From Blepharisma japonicum (taxonomy: Eukaryota > Ciliophora > Heterotrichea > Heterotrichida > Blepharismidae): a stretch of 64,000 nucleotides of DNA. The DNA lies in NCBI GenBank assembly GCA_949751835.1, contig CATKHK010000073.1, positions 124,001 through 188,000 of the forward strand, given 5' to 3'. A model generated the notes under the pieces. That model saw only the letters and a list, made by a program, of their open reading frames with translations, did not search any database and was not told the origin of the DNA. Positions 23,354 through 34,442 of the stretch are shown here, in pieces. The translations under genes were made by a program, and so were the position numbers. The stretch's first letter is position 1. Each line of letters begins with the position of its first letter.

Positions 23354-23385
23354 GAAGCCTTTTCATAATTCTCTTAAAAGGCTTC
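23354..23385. repeat. Inverted repeat, 10-bp stem and 12-nt loop
   Basis: GAAGCCTTTT at 23354-23363 is the exact reverse complement of AAAAGGCTTC at 23376-23385, with 12 nt between. It could form a hairpin. It is not next to any gene end, so a terminator role is not indicated; its function is unknown. Confidence 0.6.
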
Positions 23386-25116
23386 GAAAAGAACTAAGTC
23401 AGAGAAATATACTGATTTTCTTAGGGAAAGAGCAAAATTCCCTTTGACTAGCTAGCCGAGATTGCCTGATTAGTATTTGTTGAGATCTAGATAAGAAAAT
23501 TGTGAATATAGCTGCATATGCTTTGATGATTTAAGGCTTTTATAAACTTTGAGTTAAAATATAGCTGAAATTTTTACCTAATTGAAACAAATTTCCAAAA
23601 CCCACCGAAGTTCATTAATTATTCACAGTTAACAACTATCAAAAATCTCATTATCGAAATTTATCAAATTTCTAATGTCCAAAGACACAGTATCTAAAAT
23701 AATAGCAATAAAAGAATTCATAAAATTAGAATTAGAGCCTGTGAAATGAACTTGAAAATTCTATAACAGTTTTAACCCTACAGCAATATCTGCTTTTGAA
23801 TTTTTTTTACTTTTAAGCTCTGCTATATCTATATTCCATCACTAATTCTTGGAAAATATCTTTATAGCTGATTTCTTGTGAGAGGTGTAGGGATTATTCT
23901 TTAATTATTCCCAATTTTTATTTTCTGCTTTGCTGCTATTTGGTGAATATAATAATTTGATGAAATACCATACTCTCATTTTGATATAAAATTGCAATAT
24001 TTATTCAGCCCATGGCTTTTAAGATTAATGGGAATTGTGCCTGCGTAAGTGAGCATGGTAGACAGATTCGAGTGAAGGATGGATATTTACTACTTCATTA
24101 ATGCTTATATTTTGGATTCATTTATACAAAAACTCTATATAAAATAATTTTTTGATATAATGAGCGAATTTCATGAGATATCACAAATTCTTGAATCTAA
24201 ATTCCTGAGTCTACAGAAAAAATTCTATTTTCTGAGTTATTTACCATAAGCTGAATATTTGAATGAGTTTCTATTCTACTGATTGAAATCTCATCCATTA
24301 AAGTAGCTTAATGCTGCATTTGAAAATTTTTTTTGAATTTGAAAGAGAATAAGTTCACTTGCTATGAAAAGATAAGCTATCAGTAACTAAAAGGTGAAAG
24401 TTAAATTTTCCTTAGAAAACCTTGATTTTGATTGCTGAAAGTTTAAATTGTTTGTGACGCTAAATATTTGGTATAGTTAAGATTTCTTTTTAAGTATTGA
24501 AAAGCTAACTGGTGAAACTTCAATTTAGGATGGAATTGTTTTATTTGTGATTTCATCAATTAGCCTTTGATACTTATTATAAACTGTGTTACTTAAGTTA
24601 TTATGTTTGCGTGTTTTTATTTGTAGAAAGCCAATATTTAAATATTTTTGATATTTTTAGGATAGATTTTTATAAACTTTAACACTATTTTTGTGAAGGA
24701 GAGTAAATTGATACTGGGTTGTGCTAAAAATATCATCGATTGTTTAAAGTAATATTTTTTTATGATTAAAATGAAAATTTCAAAAAGTTCTAGCTCTAAA
24801 AATAATCTAAAACGAAAAAAATTGTGGATTAAACACCACCACATCTACTTCTTTATTAAAGTCCGCATATTGCTTTGACTTTATAATACGTATTATTTAT
24901 CATAAGTCTGCTTAAATAGAGCTAAAAATCTCAAAAATATTAAATATTTTCAATTTAAACATTATCACTATAGTCACTTATCATCTAGCTACTTTACTTA
25001 TTTTAAATTATTTTTAATTCATTCATAGAAATTGCTATTTATACTTGGATTTAAGATATAGAACTATCTATATAATAGCAAAAATTTTAAGTCGAATTAT
25101 GAAAGTAATTACCTTA

Positions 25117-26526
25117 TTAGGCTTGATTGAATACCAAATCAATATCTATTGGAATTTGATTTTCAGTAAGATCAGTTGTGATAGTGCATTGTTTTGCACC
25201 TGCTAAGCAGGCATTAAATGTCCATCCAGCTGTTGGAATAGGTGTAGAAGTGCTGAGACTGTTTTAGCACTTATAGAATTTTTCGTCAAGTCAGCTGTAA
25301 GAGCACTTGCAAAGTCAAGCTCTATGATGTTTGGACTAATAAAACTAATTTGGAATCCAATGCTATCAACTCTGCAGGTATTTCCGTCTTGCGTGATAGC
25401 TGTAGCGCAGATAAAACACTGAGGACTTGGATTGCAATTGGTACAGGAGTTAGCGCAAGCTAAATAAAATTTACAAATACAAGAATGTGTGCCTGATCCA
25501 TTGTCATAAAGAAAGTAGTCTGCTGCACATAAAGTGCAATCAGTTCCTGATGAGGGTGAGCAATCAAGACAATTGGTGAGGGAAGTAGAACAGCCTAAAG
25601 TAAAAAATACAGTGATGCTTCTTAAATGAATATCCAGACTTGCATGTTTCGCAGTAGTAGGAAGCACTACGAGATGGCTCAATACAACTATCACATAAAG
25701 TTGACGAAGTACACTGGCATAAATTCGCAGAACTAATACAATCACCATCCTGATCGCACACATCATCAATACAATCATATGTGCATGTCTTACTGTTCAC
25801 ATTGTTAGAAGCATCATTTTTGTCTGTCCCATATAAAGTTATGTAGTCTGCGCCTGTAAAATAAGCCGATTTAGTAATATGGACAGTATAAAATTCTGCA
25901 TAGACTGACTTCCCTAAAAGGATATAGCCATAAGGAAGTTGGAAAGGTGAAGTCGATCCTGCAACAGAAGTGTAGGTAGATTTTCCTAGTCCTGTAGTAA
26001 GAATATTTAACGTGACAGCTGGATTAGCATCCTGTTTCCAATTAAATGCAATTCAGAAAAACTTATCTGTATAGCAATTACTCAAAGGGACTGTAAAATG
26101 AAAGTCGTTGGCTGAGTCAGCAGGTGTAGTAGCATCTTTATAAAACTTTCCATCGATAATCCCATTTGCAGTTGAAGAAAAAACATAATGAGGTCCAGAG
26201 CTCTGTCCAAACTGGAAAATGTTGTCACTTAGAGTAGATGAAAATTTCACCGAATATGCCACTGAATACTCTGTTAAATCAGATATTAGGGTGTTAATAT
26301 CGGAATCAATGCCCCAAGCTTCACCTTTTTTTACAAGTGTAAAGCACGTAAAAGCACTTGAAATATCTTGAGATGATGGATTTGGGTATAAATATCTGTT
26401 ATTATCATTTTTCAATCTGTTACTGCTAAGATTAATTTTCTGAAACCATCACAGATCAATGAATTTGCTTTCAGCAGCTGGTAAGAAGAAGGCAAGGATT
26501 GCAATTAGTAGTCTAATAAAACCCAT
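25117..26526 (-). CDS. Secreted cysteine-rich protein with a frame break near its 3' end
   Basis: Begins with a signal peptide (MGFIRLLIAILAFFLPAAES). Residues about 40-230 look like an all-beta ectodomain; then a Cys-rich stretch with CDSC, CETC, CLDC, CTLC and CTNC pairs resembles furin-like or laminin-EGF-like repeats of ciliate surface proteins. A 16-nt intron (25595-25610) joins the two Cys-rich parts exactly (T plus GC gives Cys). Near 25225-25285 the frame must change again to reach the coding-like end (GWTFNACLAGAKQC..., TAA at 25117-25119). No 14, 17 or 20-nt GT...AG fits there; a 41-nt intron or a one-base frameshift would. No C-terminal membrane helix is seen. Partner and function unknown. 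Confidence 0.6.
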
Positions 26527-27074
26527 ATTTATAAAGGATTTTTATCGACTCGAATATAAGCTTGTCAAAAAAAAAAACGGTGAAGCTAATTTAGTTAAAA
26601 ATTCAAAAACCTTAATAGACTAGCTATCTTCAAAAGATTATGCTAGGAATAAATTTATAAAATTTTAAAATTATAAGCTTCAAACTAAGCTTATAGCTTA
26701 GATAAGGTTATCATCACAATGAATTATATAACTATCAATAAGATTAAAATTATCGAGTTTAAAAGAGTCAACTAATCTTTTAATTTAAAATATAAATTTT
26801 GATAAATTTCATTTGATGATTTACTATTAATTAAGGAAGTATAAAACTTAAGCCAAAATAAAATTTGGGCTTTTTATTTACGGAGAAATATTTTTTAAAT
26901 TTAATTTATGCATTTATTGTTACTTTCCATAGCCTTCCCCAATTGGACATAAATTATTAACTAAAATTTATTATCAATCAATTTGTTTTAGCATTATCCA
27001 CATAATTTCTTTATTGAGGGAGAATAAATTCATGGAGTGAATTTTCTTCTAATCTGAAGCCATTTTATTGCTAT
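26527..27074. other. Intergenic, AT-rich, nothing recognised
   Basis: About 550 nt between the start of the cysteine-rich gene and the stop of the ankyrin gene. An A13-type run near 26566 and other homopolymers are present. No coding signal. Confidence 0.5.
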
Positions 27075-27624
27075 TTATTTGGGGAGTACAAAATTGTTTA
27101 CCTGCTTTTTAAATTCGCTGCTATTTATAGATTGCTTCTTAATAGACTCTTTTCTCACTCCATACCTTTGAATCAGTTCTATTACTTCTCTATGACCCAA
27201 TTCTTGAGCAATTAAAAGAGGAGTTTTTCCGTCCTATATTTCTACTACCCTATTTTCATTAATTTCTGATTTAAAATTTAGCAATATTTCTATTGTTTTT
27301 TTATCTCCTTTGTATGCTGAAATATGAAGAGGAGTTTCATTATTCTTAATAAGGTTTTACGCCATCAATTGAAGAAGGATCACCCCCATGATAAATCATT
27401 TCATTGACAAGATTAAAATGCCCATATCAACTGGCTAAATGAAGAAATGTTCAGTCACTCTACTTTATATTTACCTGCCTTAAATGATATTGTTGCCAAT
27501 TTGGGAATTCTTTTAATAGTTTAATAGCATCAGGATTTCCTATAATTATAGCTGTAGTTATGTCAGCTAACTATATTTAAATAACTTTTTTATTTCTCTT
27601 TCTTCTTGATATAACTGATCCCAT
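27075..27624 (-). CDS. Small ankyrin-repeat protein with four tiny introns
   Basis: 162 residues once four introns are removed: 27571-27585 (15 nt), 27460-27474 (15), 27345-27360 (16) and 27234-27248 (15). All are GT...AG and the total frame closes exactly between ATG 27624 and TAA 27075-27077. Ankyrin features: TFLHLASWYGHFNLVNEMI, then TPLHISAYKGDKKTIEILL, and TPLLIAQELGHREVIELI, about three repeats. Two Trp residues are TGA codons. The N-terminus is short and basic. Ankyrin repeats mediate protein binding; the partner is unknown. It is the only intact gene between 26.5 and 28.1 kb. Confidence 0.78.
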
Positions 27625-28153
27625 TTATTTTATTATCAATATTTTTAATTAATTAATTAATTGGTATATAAATCTAATGAGGTTTATAAATAATGGTTTT
27701 TCAATTGCATTTAGACAATTTATAAAGAATATTGGATATTGCTTGTATAGGGATATACTGAAGAGCCAATATGATTATTAAGTGAATTACCTATATTTAA
27801 TTTAATAGTTGGCAAATCAAATTAAGAATACTTCTGAAATTTAGATTACTATACTTCACTATTAATACTGAAAGTATTTATAATAAGAATAGATTATACT
27901 ATAGCATAAATAATAGCAATGATTCCCTTTTTGTATGAGCACATCATATTACTAGTTTCTTGTATTTCATTATCAAATTTTTATCTAAAATGAATTATTT
28001 TCAAGCAAATTCTAGAAACAAAAACTCTTCATGCTTATTGAATTATAAATATATGTCTTAATTTAAGCCTATTCCAAAGCAAAAATAAGGATGCTTAAGC
28101 CAATATTTTTTCTATAAGAACATTAAACGTCATCAATTGGAAATATATAAAAT
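27625..28153. other. Intergenic between divergent ankyrin and FAR-acyltransferase genes
   Basis: About 530 nt, AT-rich, includes a short (TTAA)n stretch near 27650. No gene or repeat of note; it should hold both promoters. Confidence 0.5.
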
Positions 28154-31100
28154 ATGATAGATTCTTTTTATGAGGGCAAGAATGTTTTTCTGACAGGCTG
28201 CACCGGCTTTGTTGGAAAAGTCCTCTTAGAAAAAATCTTATACTCTCTTCCTCGTATAAACAAGGTTTATGTGCTAATTCGAACAAAAAAAGGCAGCTCA
28301 ACTGAAGAAAGATTCAAGAAAGAAATTTTCGACTCTCTCTGTTTTGACAGGCTTAGAGCCAGAGAGCCTAACTTTGACGAGTTTATGAAACAAAAACTAG
28401 TCCCAATTGCAGGTGATATGCTCAAAGATGGTCTTGATCTCTCCCCAGAAGATTTTCAAGAGCTGACCCAAAATGTTAATATCATTATCAATTCTGCGGC
28501 TTCAGTTGACTTCAACCAGAGACTTGATATGGCTTTAAATATAAATACTTTTGGCAGTTTACGTGTCCTTGCCCTCGGCAAAGCTTGCAGGAATTTAATA
28601 TCTTACGTCCAGGTCTCGACTGCCTATGTAAACTGTGATAAAAGAGGCTGGGTCGATGAAAAGTTTTACCCTCTCCATACCAACCCGAGAGCTCTTTTAG
28701 CGGAATTAGTTGCAATTCCCATAGAAGAAATTGAAAGGAGAACTCCAGGAATTATTGGAAATTATCCTAATACTTATACATTTACTAAGAATTTGGCTGA
28801 GCAGATTATTGTGCTAGAAAGAGAAAATTTGCCAATTTGTGTGGTAAGGCCTTCTATTATAGGAGCAAGTTGGAAAGAGCCAGTTCCTGGGTGGATTGAT
28901 TCGGTGTCAGCAGCCGCAACTTTTTATTTAGCTGGAGGATTAGGATTGTTGAGGGTCACTGTAGGGAAAAAAAATTATGTGGGTGACCAAATTCCTGTGG
29001 ATATTGTAATTAATTCTATTATTGCTGCGTCTGTGTTTTTGTGCAAGCCTGGACAAATCAATGCAATGCATGCAGGGTCAAGTGCTAGAAATCCTATTAC
29101 TTGGATTTCTGTCACAAATATTGTGCAAGCGTACTGGCGCAAGAATCCTTCGGAGAAAGCTTTTGGGATTTGCAATTTCAGGTTTGTGGAAAATCCAAAG
29201 GTTTATGAAATGGTTAGATTTTTCCAGAGAAAATTACCAATTTGGGCATTTACTAAATATGCACAGCTAACAAAAAGTCCTGGACTATTAAAACAAGCAG
29301 GAAGATTCAACAAGTTTTTAAGCCGAGAAAAGCTAATTTCAGACTCATTTTCCTATTTCACTTGTAATGAGTGGGTTTTTTCTACCCAACAATCAGTAGA
29401 TATGATGAAATTGATGACTGAAGAAGAAAGACAAGCTTTTGACTTAGACATTGCCAAAATGGATTGAAGGCTATATTTATCTAATTTCACTTATGGCCTT
29501 CAAAGATTTATCTTAAAAGAATACGTCGACACCCCAGTAAGCGAGCACTCCAGAGATCTAGTTTTAGATTACAGAGGAAGCAAATATTTTTCTGACGTCA
29601 ACTGGTCTTTATCTCACGGTGAAATTTTCAAAATCACAGGCTTCAAAGAAATGAAAGGCCTCATTTTGAATTCCCAAAGAGTCCAAAGCGTCATAAAAGA
29701 GCTCAACGCCAAAGATCTCAAAGACAAAATCGACCATAGCTACAGGGCTAAATCAATTATCAACAAAATGCTATGTGACATGAGAATGCCAATGGTCAGA
29801 TTTTTTGGCTGGGCTTTGCGTAAAATATGGAGAAGACTTTATGAAAAGATTGTGGTTGACCAAAATTCATTGAATATGCTAAAAGCGTATAGGTCTGATT
29901 CTGATGGTCCTCTAGTCTTGATACCTTCCCATAGGAGTTATCTTGATTTCTTAATAGTCTCTTATGTGCTTTTTTCTTATGATATTCGTGTTCCTTATAT
30001 AGCAGCTGCTGAAGAATTCAAAAATATTAGGATTATCAATCATCTGTTAAAGATGACAGGAGCTTTTTTCATTAGAAGAAAAGTACAAGGAGACCCTTTA
30101 TATGCAGCCATTTTAACTGAATATATGCATAACTTGCTAAAAGAGCAACAAATTGTGGAATTCTTTATTGAGGGGACCAGAAGTAGGACAGGCAAAACTC
30201 TTCATCCAAAATTCGGGCTGCTATCAATTTGTACTGAGGCATTTTTTGATAAAAAAGTTCCTAATGTTAATTTTGTGCCAGTCACAATTAATTATGAAAG
30301 AGTCCTGGAAGGGGAAACTTTTCCATTTGAGCTATTAGGAGAAGAAAAAGTAAAAGAATCGTTATCAAGAATAATGAAATCATCAAAAATTATTAACACA
30401 AATCTAGGGAAAATTTTCTTTGAAATTGGAAAGCCAATCTCTCTTAAAGACTACATCAAAACAGGTGACCTTGACCCTTACAATAATAAAGACCATAGAG
30501 ATATCATTAATCGAAATTTAGGCTATGATATCGTATACCAAATCCAAGATTTAATTATGGTCATGCCCACCTCCATTGTAGCTTCAGTAATGCTGATGCA
30601 TAGAAGAAAAGTCCTTGAAGACGAGCTTATCGCTAAATCTGAATGAATAAGAGACGAAATCAAAGCAAGAGGCTACAAAGTAGGCATGAATGACGGAAGT
30701 GGCCAAGGCGCTGTCAGGAATGCTGTCCATCACTTAAGCCAAGCTTTAACCCACAAAAAAGATTTATTTGAGCCAAGCGTGATGATGAAAACTGACTATA
30801 AAAATATTTTACTGATGTCTTATTACAGAAACGCTTTATACCACATTTTCTCAATGGAGTCTGTATGTGCATGCGCTCTTTTCAGCTTTGGCCAAAAACT
30901 TGCATGGGAAGAAGGCATTAACCAGACAAGAGTAATGGAAGAAATCAGGTTTTTATCGTCAATTTTGGCTTCTGAATTTATTTCAAGAGAAAATGCTACA
31001 AAAGAAGCATCATTTTTAGCAACATTAGAAAATATGAAAAAAAGAGGATTTATTGAAGAAATTGGGGATAAATTTAGAATTAAAAAAACAGGAGAGCTTG

Positions 31101-31522
31101 GAATTACGTTTTTATGCTCACTTTTGTGGCCAATTATTGATAGCTATTGGGTTACACTGATGTTTACACTAGCTTTATACACCAGAAAGAATTTGACCCC
31201 TGAAAAGGTGATTCAAAGCATCCAATGGTTTGCAGAAAACATGTATGAGGAAAGAATGCTTGGGTTTTATGAAGCTTGCTCATTAGAAAACATGAAAAAT
31301 GCAGTGAAATCATACGAAATGATGGGGGTCATACAAAAAACAGAAAGAAATGGAGCTACTGTAGTCGAGCTAACTGAAAAATACGCAGATGAAGCTACTG
31401 TTCAAGAACTTGTAGACCATGTAGGAAATTTCAGAAAGGCTACACTTACAGGGATAGTGACGCCGAAAGAAGAACTTAGAAGACTCTTGATTTCAGAGTT
31501 CCCAGAAATGCCAAAACTTTAG
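28154..31522 (+). CDS. Fatty acyl-CoA reductase fused to glycerol-phosphate/DHAP-type acyltransferase
   Basis: 1122 residues in one frame, with TGA-Trp codons at 29465-29467 and 30644-30646 joining the parts. N-terminal FAR: NADPH-binding TGCTGFVGKVLLEK near residue 14, catalytic YTFTK near residue 207, and a FAR C-terminal domain with EWVFSTQQSVDMM. The C-terminal half is a PlsB/GNPAT-like acyltransferase: PSHRSYLDFL (HX4D) near residue 592, GAFFIRR, FIEGTRSRTGK and FVPVTINYER. FAR makes fatty alcohol and the acyltransferase makes acyl-DHAP, the two precursors of ether lipids. The same fusion is known in Tetrahymena (TtFARAT), so this is a ciliate trait. Probably peroxisomal. Stop TAG; no intron detected. 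Confidence 0.95.
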
Positions 31523-31642
31523 ATTAGTAATTATCTTTTGCAAAAATATTTTCTGTTCTTTTATATTTTTAATGTACACTTAAGTGATAGTAACAATGCT
31601 TTATTTATAATTAAACTGAACCATTTAAATAAAGATACCTAT

Positions 31643-32176
31643 ATGGCAGGTTTTAATATATCTAATGAAATTGATCAAGCTGCTAAAGAAGTTAGGCATT
31701 CTATTGATACCGAGAATAGGAAATATTCGTCTAGGAAGCATAAATGCAAAATATTTTTATATGCTTTATTAGGAATTATGGTATTTTCATATGTAAATTT
31801 TAAGCAGATTCTTGGGATAATTATTGTGCTGAATAAAGATCATTCTGATTGTAAAAATCCGATAAGAGCTTGGCTTATTATAAGCGCAATTATATTGACT
31901 ATTGGATTTTCTGGTGTAATAATCATTGAAATCATCAAATCAAAAAGGGATATAGAATTAAAGATAATTTATCAAGGATTTTATTGGATATTTATATTTT
32001 TACTACTTATTTGGATGGCTATTGGTAGTGCTTGACTTTTTAATGACTCAACTTGCGAAAATGGTAGAGGCTATATAGATTTCTATTCTGGGTGGGCTCT
32101 TGCCCTTTCACTATTGGTTATAGAGTATTTTATGTTTTTCTTTTTTGGGTGCTATTCTATCTGCATATTAATTTAA
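31643..32176 (+). CDS. Small four-helix membrane protein, unknown
   Basis: 177 residues. Four hydrophobic segments (about residues 34-56, 73-95, 110-130 and 145-175) with a Lys/Arg-rich loop after the second. The last segment is reached through a TGA-Trp codon at 32033-32035, without which the protein would end after helix 3. The ATG at 31643 is the first in frame; an upstream TTG is not used. No family recognised; a tetraspan-like layout is all that can be said. Confidence 0.6.
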
Positions 32177-32292
32177 GCATATTTCTAATTATCTTAGTCT
32201 GATTTATTAATTATATTAAAATATAGCTAGATAAATCAATTAATAATAATTTTAATTATCATTGAGATCTCATTTAAGCTATCATTATTCTC

Positions 32293-32499
32293 TTATTCCT
32301 TTTTCTCATTTCTCAATATATCTCGTGTCATATCTAAGTTTAAAAGAGCAAATGCAAATAAAGGCAAAGTCAAAAAGGCAGCTTCAAGCCTACTTTTCTT
32401 TGCCAGCCCAATATAAGAATAAATTGAAATACCACTGAACCCTAAAAATATCCCTAAATGTACAGGTCACCAAAAATGCTTTTCATACCGATTTACCAT
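32293..32499 (-). CDS. Small membrane protein, unknown
   Basis: 68 residues: MVNRYEKHFWWPVHLG start (second Trp by TGA), two hydrophobic segments (about 11-30 and 38-53) and a charged end NEKKE. ATG start, TAA stop, no intron. It fills the gap between the tetraspan-like gene and the RING gene and has the composition of a real protein, resembling small mitochondrial or ER membrane subunits in general form. No family assigned. Confidence 0.55.
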
Positions 32500-32517
32500 T
32501 TTTTAATTATTCCTTTA

Positions 32518-33420
32518 TTATTCTGAAAACACATTTACTTTGCAAATTGGGCAAGTATTGTGGCGCTCCAGCCATAAATCTATGCATTCAGTATGATATT
32601 GGTGAAAACAAGGGAGGCTTTTTATATCGGTTCCAATCTGAAAATCTTCCATACAGATTGTACATGAAGTGCTCTCACCTGAGCCTTTGTATTGTGAAAC
32701 TGGCAAGCTTTCTCTTTGGTTGTTAACTATATTTTCCCTTGGCCTGGGTCCTAGGCCAAATGGACGCTGTAAGCCAACTCTAAGATGAGGAAGGTTAACA
32801 CGTCTTGGAGACGGCTCAAGTGGAGCTATTAAAGGATGCTGGCGGGGTTGATTTCTTGGCTGCGCATTCAATATTGGGTCATTTCTTCTCAGTTCTAAAT
32901 TCGGTCTTTGTACAGGAGCTTCTCTATCAAGAATTCTTATTTGCAAATTATTATTTGTGCCAACATCTTGTCTTATCCTGTCATTTATTGCTCCGAATAA
33001 ATTGATCATGGGATGCTGGCTATCCTCCTGGCTTGCATTATTACTGTATTTTCCTTACACTATTTCATCTATAGGAAGCATAATATCTTGATGTCCTTGA
33101 TTCCCAGATCCCTGGATTTCTCCTCTTTCAAGGCTGTGTGCATATAAATGATCTTGGAGCACTGTGCTGGATATTTGACGTCTGCATATGTGGCATTGTT
33201 CATTATCTTCTCTTCTGTTAAAAATTTGGTTTAATGTTGGACATTCATTTTGATGATTTATTGTAGACTCAGCTGGTAGCATCTGATGACAAAATTCGCA
33301 TTGGTAATTTTGGGGTTGGTTGCAGCCATGGTTCAGTAATTGGCTTTCTAGCATTGAAAATCCACTAAATATTGATCACCATAATTCACAAGTCACTATT
33401 GTCTCTTCATAATTTTCCAT
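32518..33420 (-). CDS. RING-H2 E3 ubiquitin ligase with N-terminal zinc-finger motifs
   Basis: 295 residues after a 15-nt intron (33044-33058). The C-terminal RING-H2 is complete: CTICMEDF, then CFHQYHTECI and CPIC (C3H2C3 pattern). The N-terminal half has Cys/His pairs spaced like TRAF-type or C2H2 fingers: CELWW, HGCNQPQNYQCEFC, NECP, CHIC and HLYAH. The start is ATG 33420; a shorter start at 33354 would lose the first Cys pair, which lines up with the others. A low-complexity Arg/Pro/Asn linker joins the halves. It should transfer ubiquitin; the target is unknown. Divergent from the PPME1 gene with 25 nt between starts. Confidence 0.85.
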
Positions 33421-33445
33421 AATTCAATTTATTAGACAATAAAAT

Positions 33446-34423
33446 ATGAGAGGAAGACCTCCAGTAGCTCCAACCCAACATTTCGATCTCCCTGAAGAAG
33501 ACGAAGAAGCCCAAGACACCGTAACCCCTATAGGCCACGCCCACGCTCATTTGCGGCGCAATATGGACTGCACCCCTCTTGATTGGCGACAATACTTTGA
33601 CGAATTAATTTGGTTTGGGCAAATTCCTATCTATAAATCAGGTACCTCAGGCCCAGTCTTCTTAGCTTTACACGGAGCTGGTCTATGTTCATTTGGTTAC
33701 GCATGTGCCGCAAAACTGCTTAAAAATGACTGCCGCTTTTTTGCGTTTGATTTTAGAGCTCATGGACACAATCGTTTATCAGAAGACCAATACCAGCTAG
33801 ACGTAGATACTTTAATAAATGAAACTTTATCAGTAATGGACTATATCCGCAGCATCACTGACAATCATCAAATTATCCTCGTTGGGCACAGCATGGGCGG
33901 CGCTATAGCTTCAAAAGCTGCCTTAGAAGACCATAGACGAGGAAAAGGCGTAATGGGACTAATAGTCCTTGATGTTGTAGAAGGCTCAGCTATAGATGCA
34001 TTGCCTCATATGGATAATATTATTAGTCAGCGCCCAAGGACTTTTCAGTCAATGGAGCAAGCTATTCAATGGGCGGTGAACTCAAATACAGTCAAAAATA
34101 TTGAAAGTGCAAGGATCTCAATGCCTGCACAGGTAGTTGAAGAAAACGGAATTTGGAGATGGAGAACTGACTTGGCTATGACAAGACAGTATTGGGAAGG
34201 ATGGTTCCGAGGGATGAATAATGCGTTCTTAGGAGTTATCGGACCTAAGCAGCTGATGATTGCAGGAAGTGACAGAACTGATCGCCAAATGATGATAGCC
34301 CAAATGCAAGGGAAGTTTAAACATACTGTCTTGTTTGGCGTTGGCCATACAGTCCATGAAGATGCACCTGAACAATTTGCAGAACAAGTTCGAATTTTTA
34401 TATCAACTTTTAAACTCAAATAA
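33446..34423 (+). CDS. PPME1: Protein phosphatase methylesterase 1
   Basis: 325-residue alpha/beta hydrolase that removes the C-terminal methyl group from the PP2A catalytic subunit. Seen: LALHGAGLCSFGYA (oxyanion region), AFDFRAHGH, nucleophile elbow GHSMGGAIA near residue 149, LDVVEGSAIDAL (family signature), and GVGHTVHEDAPE with the catalytic His. Length is close to the family. Single exon. It shares a 25-nt divergent promoter region with the RING-H2 gene and is followed 19 nt later by kinesin-13. Confidence 0.95.
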   Translation: MRGRPPVAPTQHFDLPEEDEEAQDTVTPIGHAHAHLRRNMDCTPLDWRQYFDELIWFGQIPIYKSGTSGPVFLALHGAGLCSFGYACAAKLLKNDCRFFAFDFRAHGHNRLSEDQYQLDVDTLINETLSVMDYIRSITDNHQIILVGHSMGGAIASKAALEDHRRGKGVMGLIVLDVVEGSAIDALPHMDNIISQRPRTFQSMEQAIQWAVNSNTVKNIESARISMPAQVVEENGIWRWRTDLAMTRQYWEGWFRGMNNAFLGVIGPKQLMIAGSDRTDRQMMIAQMQGKFKHTVLFGVGHTVHEDAPEQFAEQVRIFISTFKLK

Positions 34424-34442
34424 TTCAATTTAGTAATTATAA

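Larger units (their letters stand above)
21921..25116. other. 3.2-kb gene-poor AT-rich segment
   Basis: No intact gene over 3.2 kb, in contrast to the rest of the window. Contents recognised: a short direct tandem repeat (22363-22398), a decayed coding relic (22597-23089, minus strand), a 10-bp stem hairpin (23354-23385) and scattered frames of 30-60 codons interrupted by TAA/TAG. One minus-strand stretch near 23620-23860 stays nearly open but carries TAG codons that no 15-16 nt intron explains. It may be degenerating sequence, an element retained from the germline, or long regulatory DNA. Confidence 0.5.

Noticed and set aside
23675-23850. Plus-strand small gene beginning MSKDTVSKIIAIKEF
   Set aside because: 57 codons without likeness to any family and antisense to an equally plausible minus-strand stretch; both may be chance.
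24001-24100. tRNA-like or small coding sequence around 24010-24100
   Set aside because: No cloverleaf could be drawn and no TTC-G-A box in the correct spacing; the 28-codon frame has no support.
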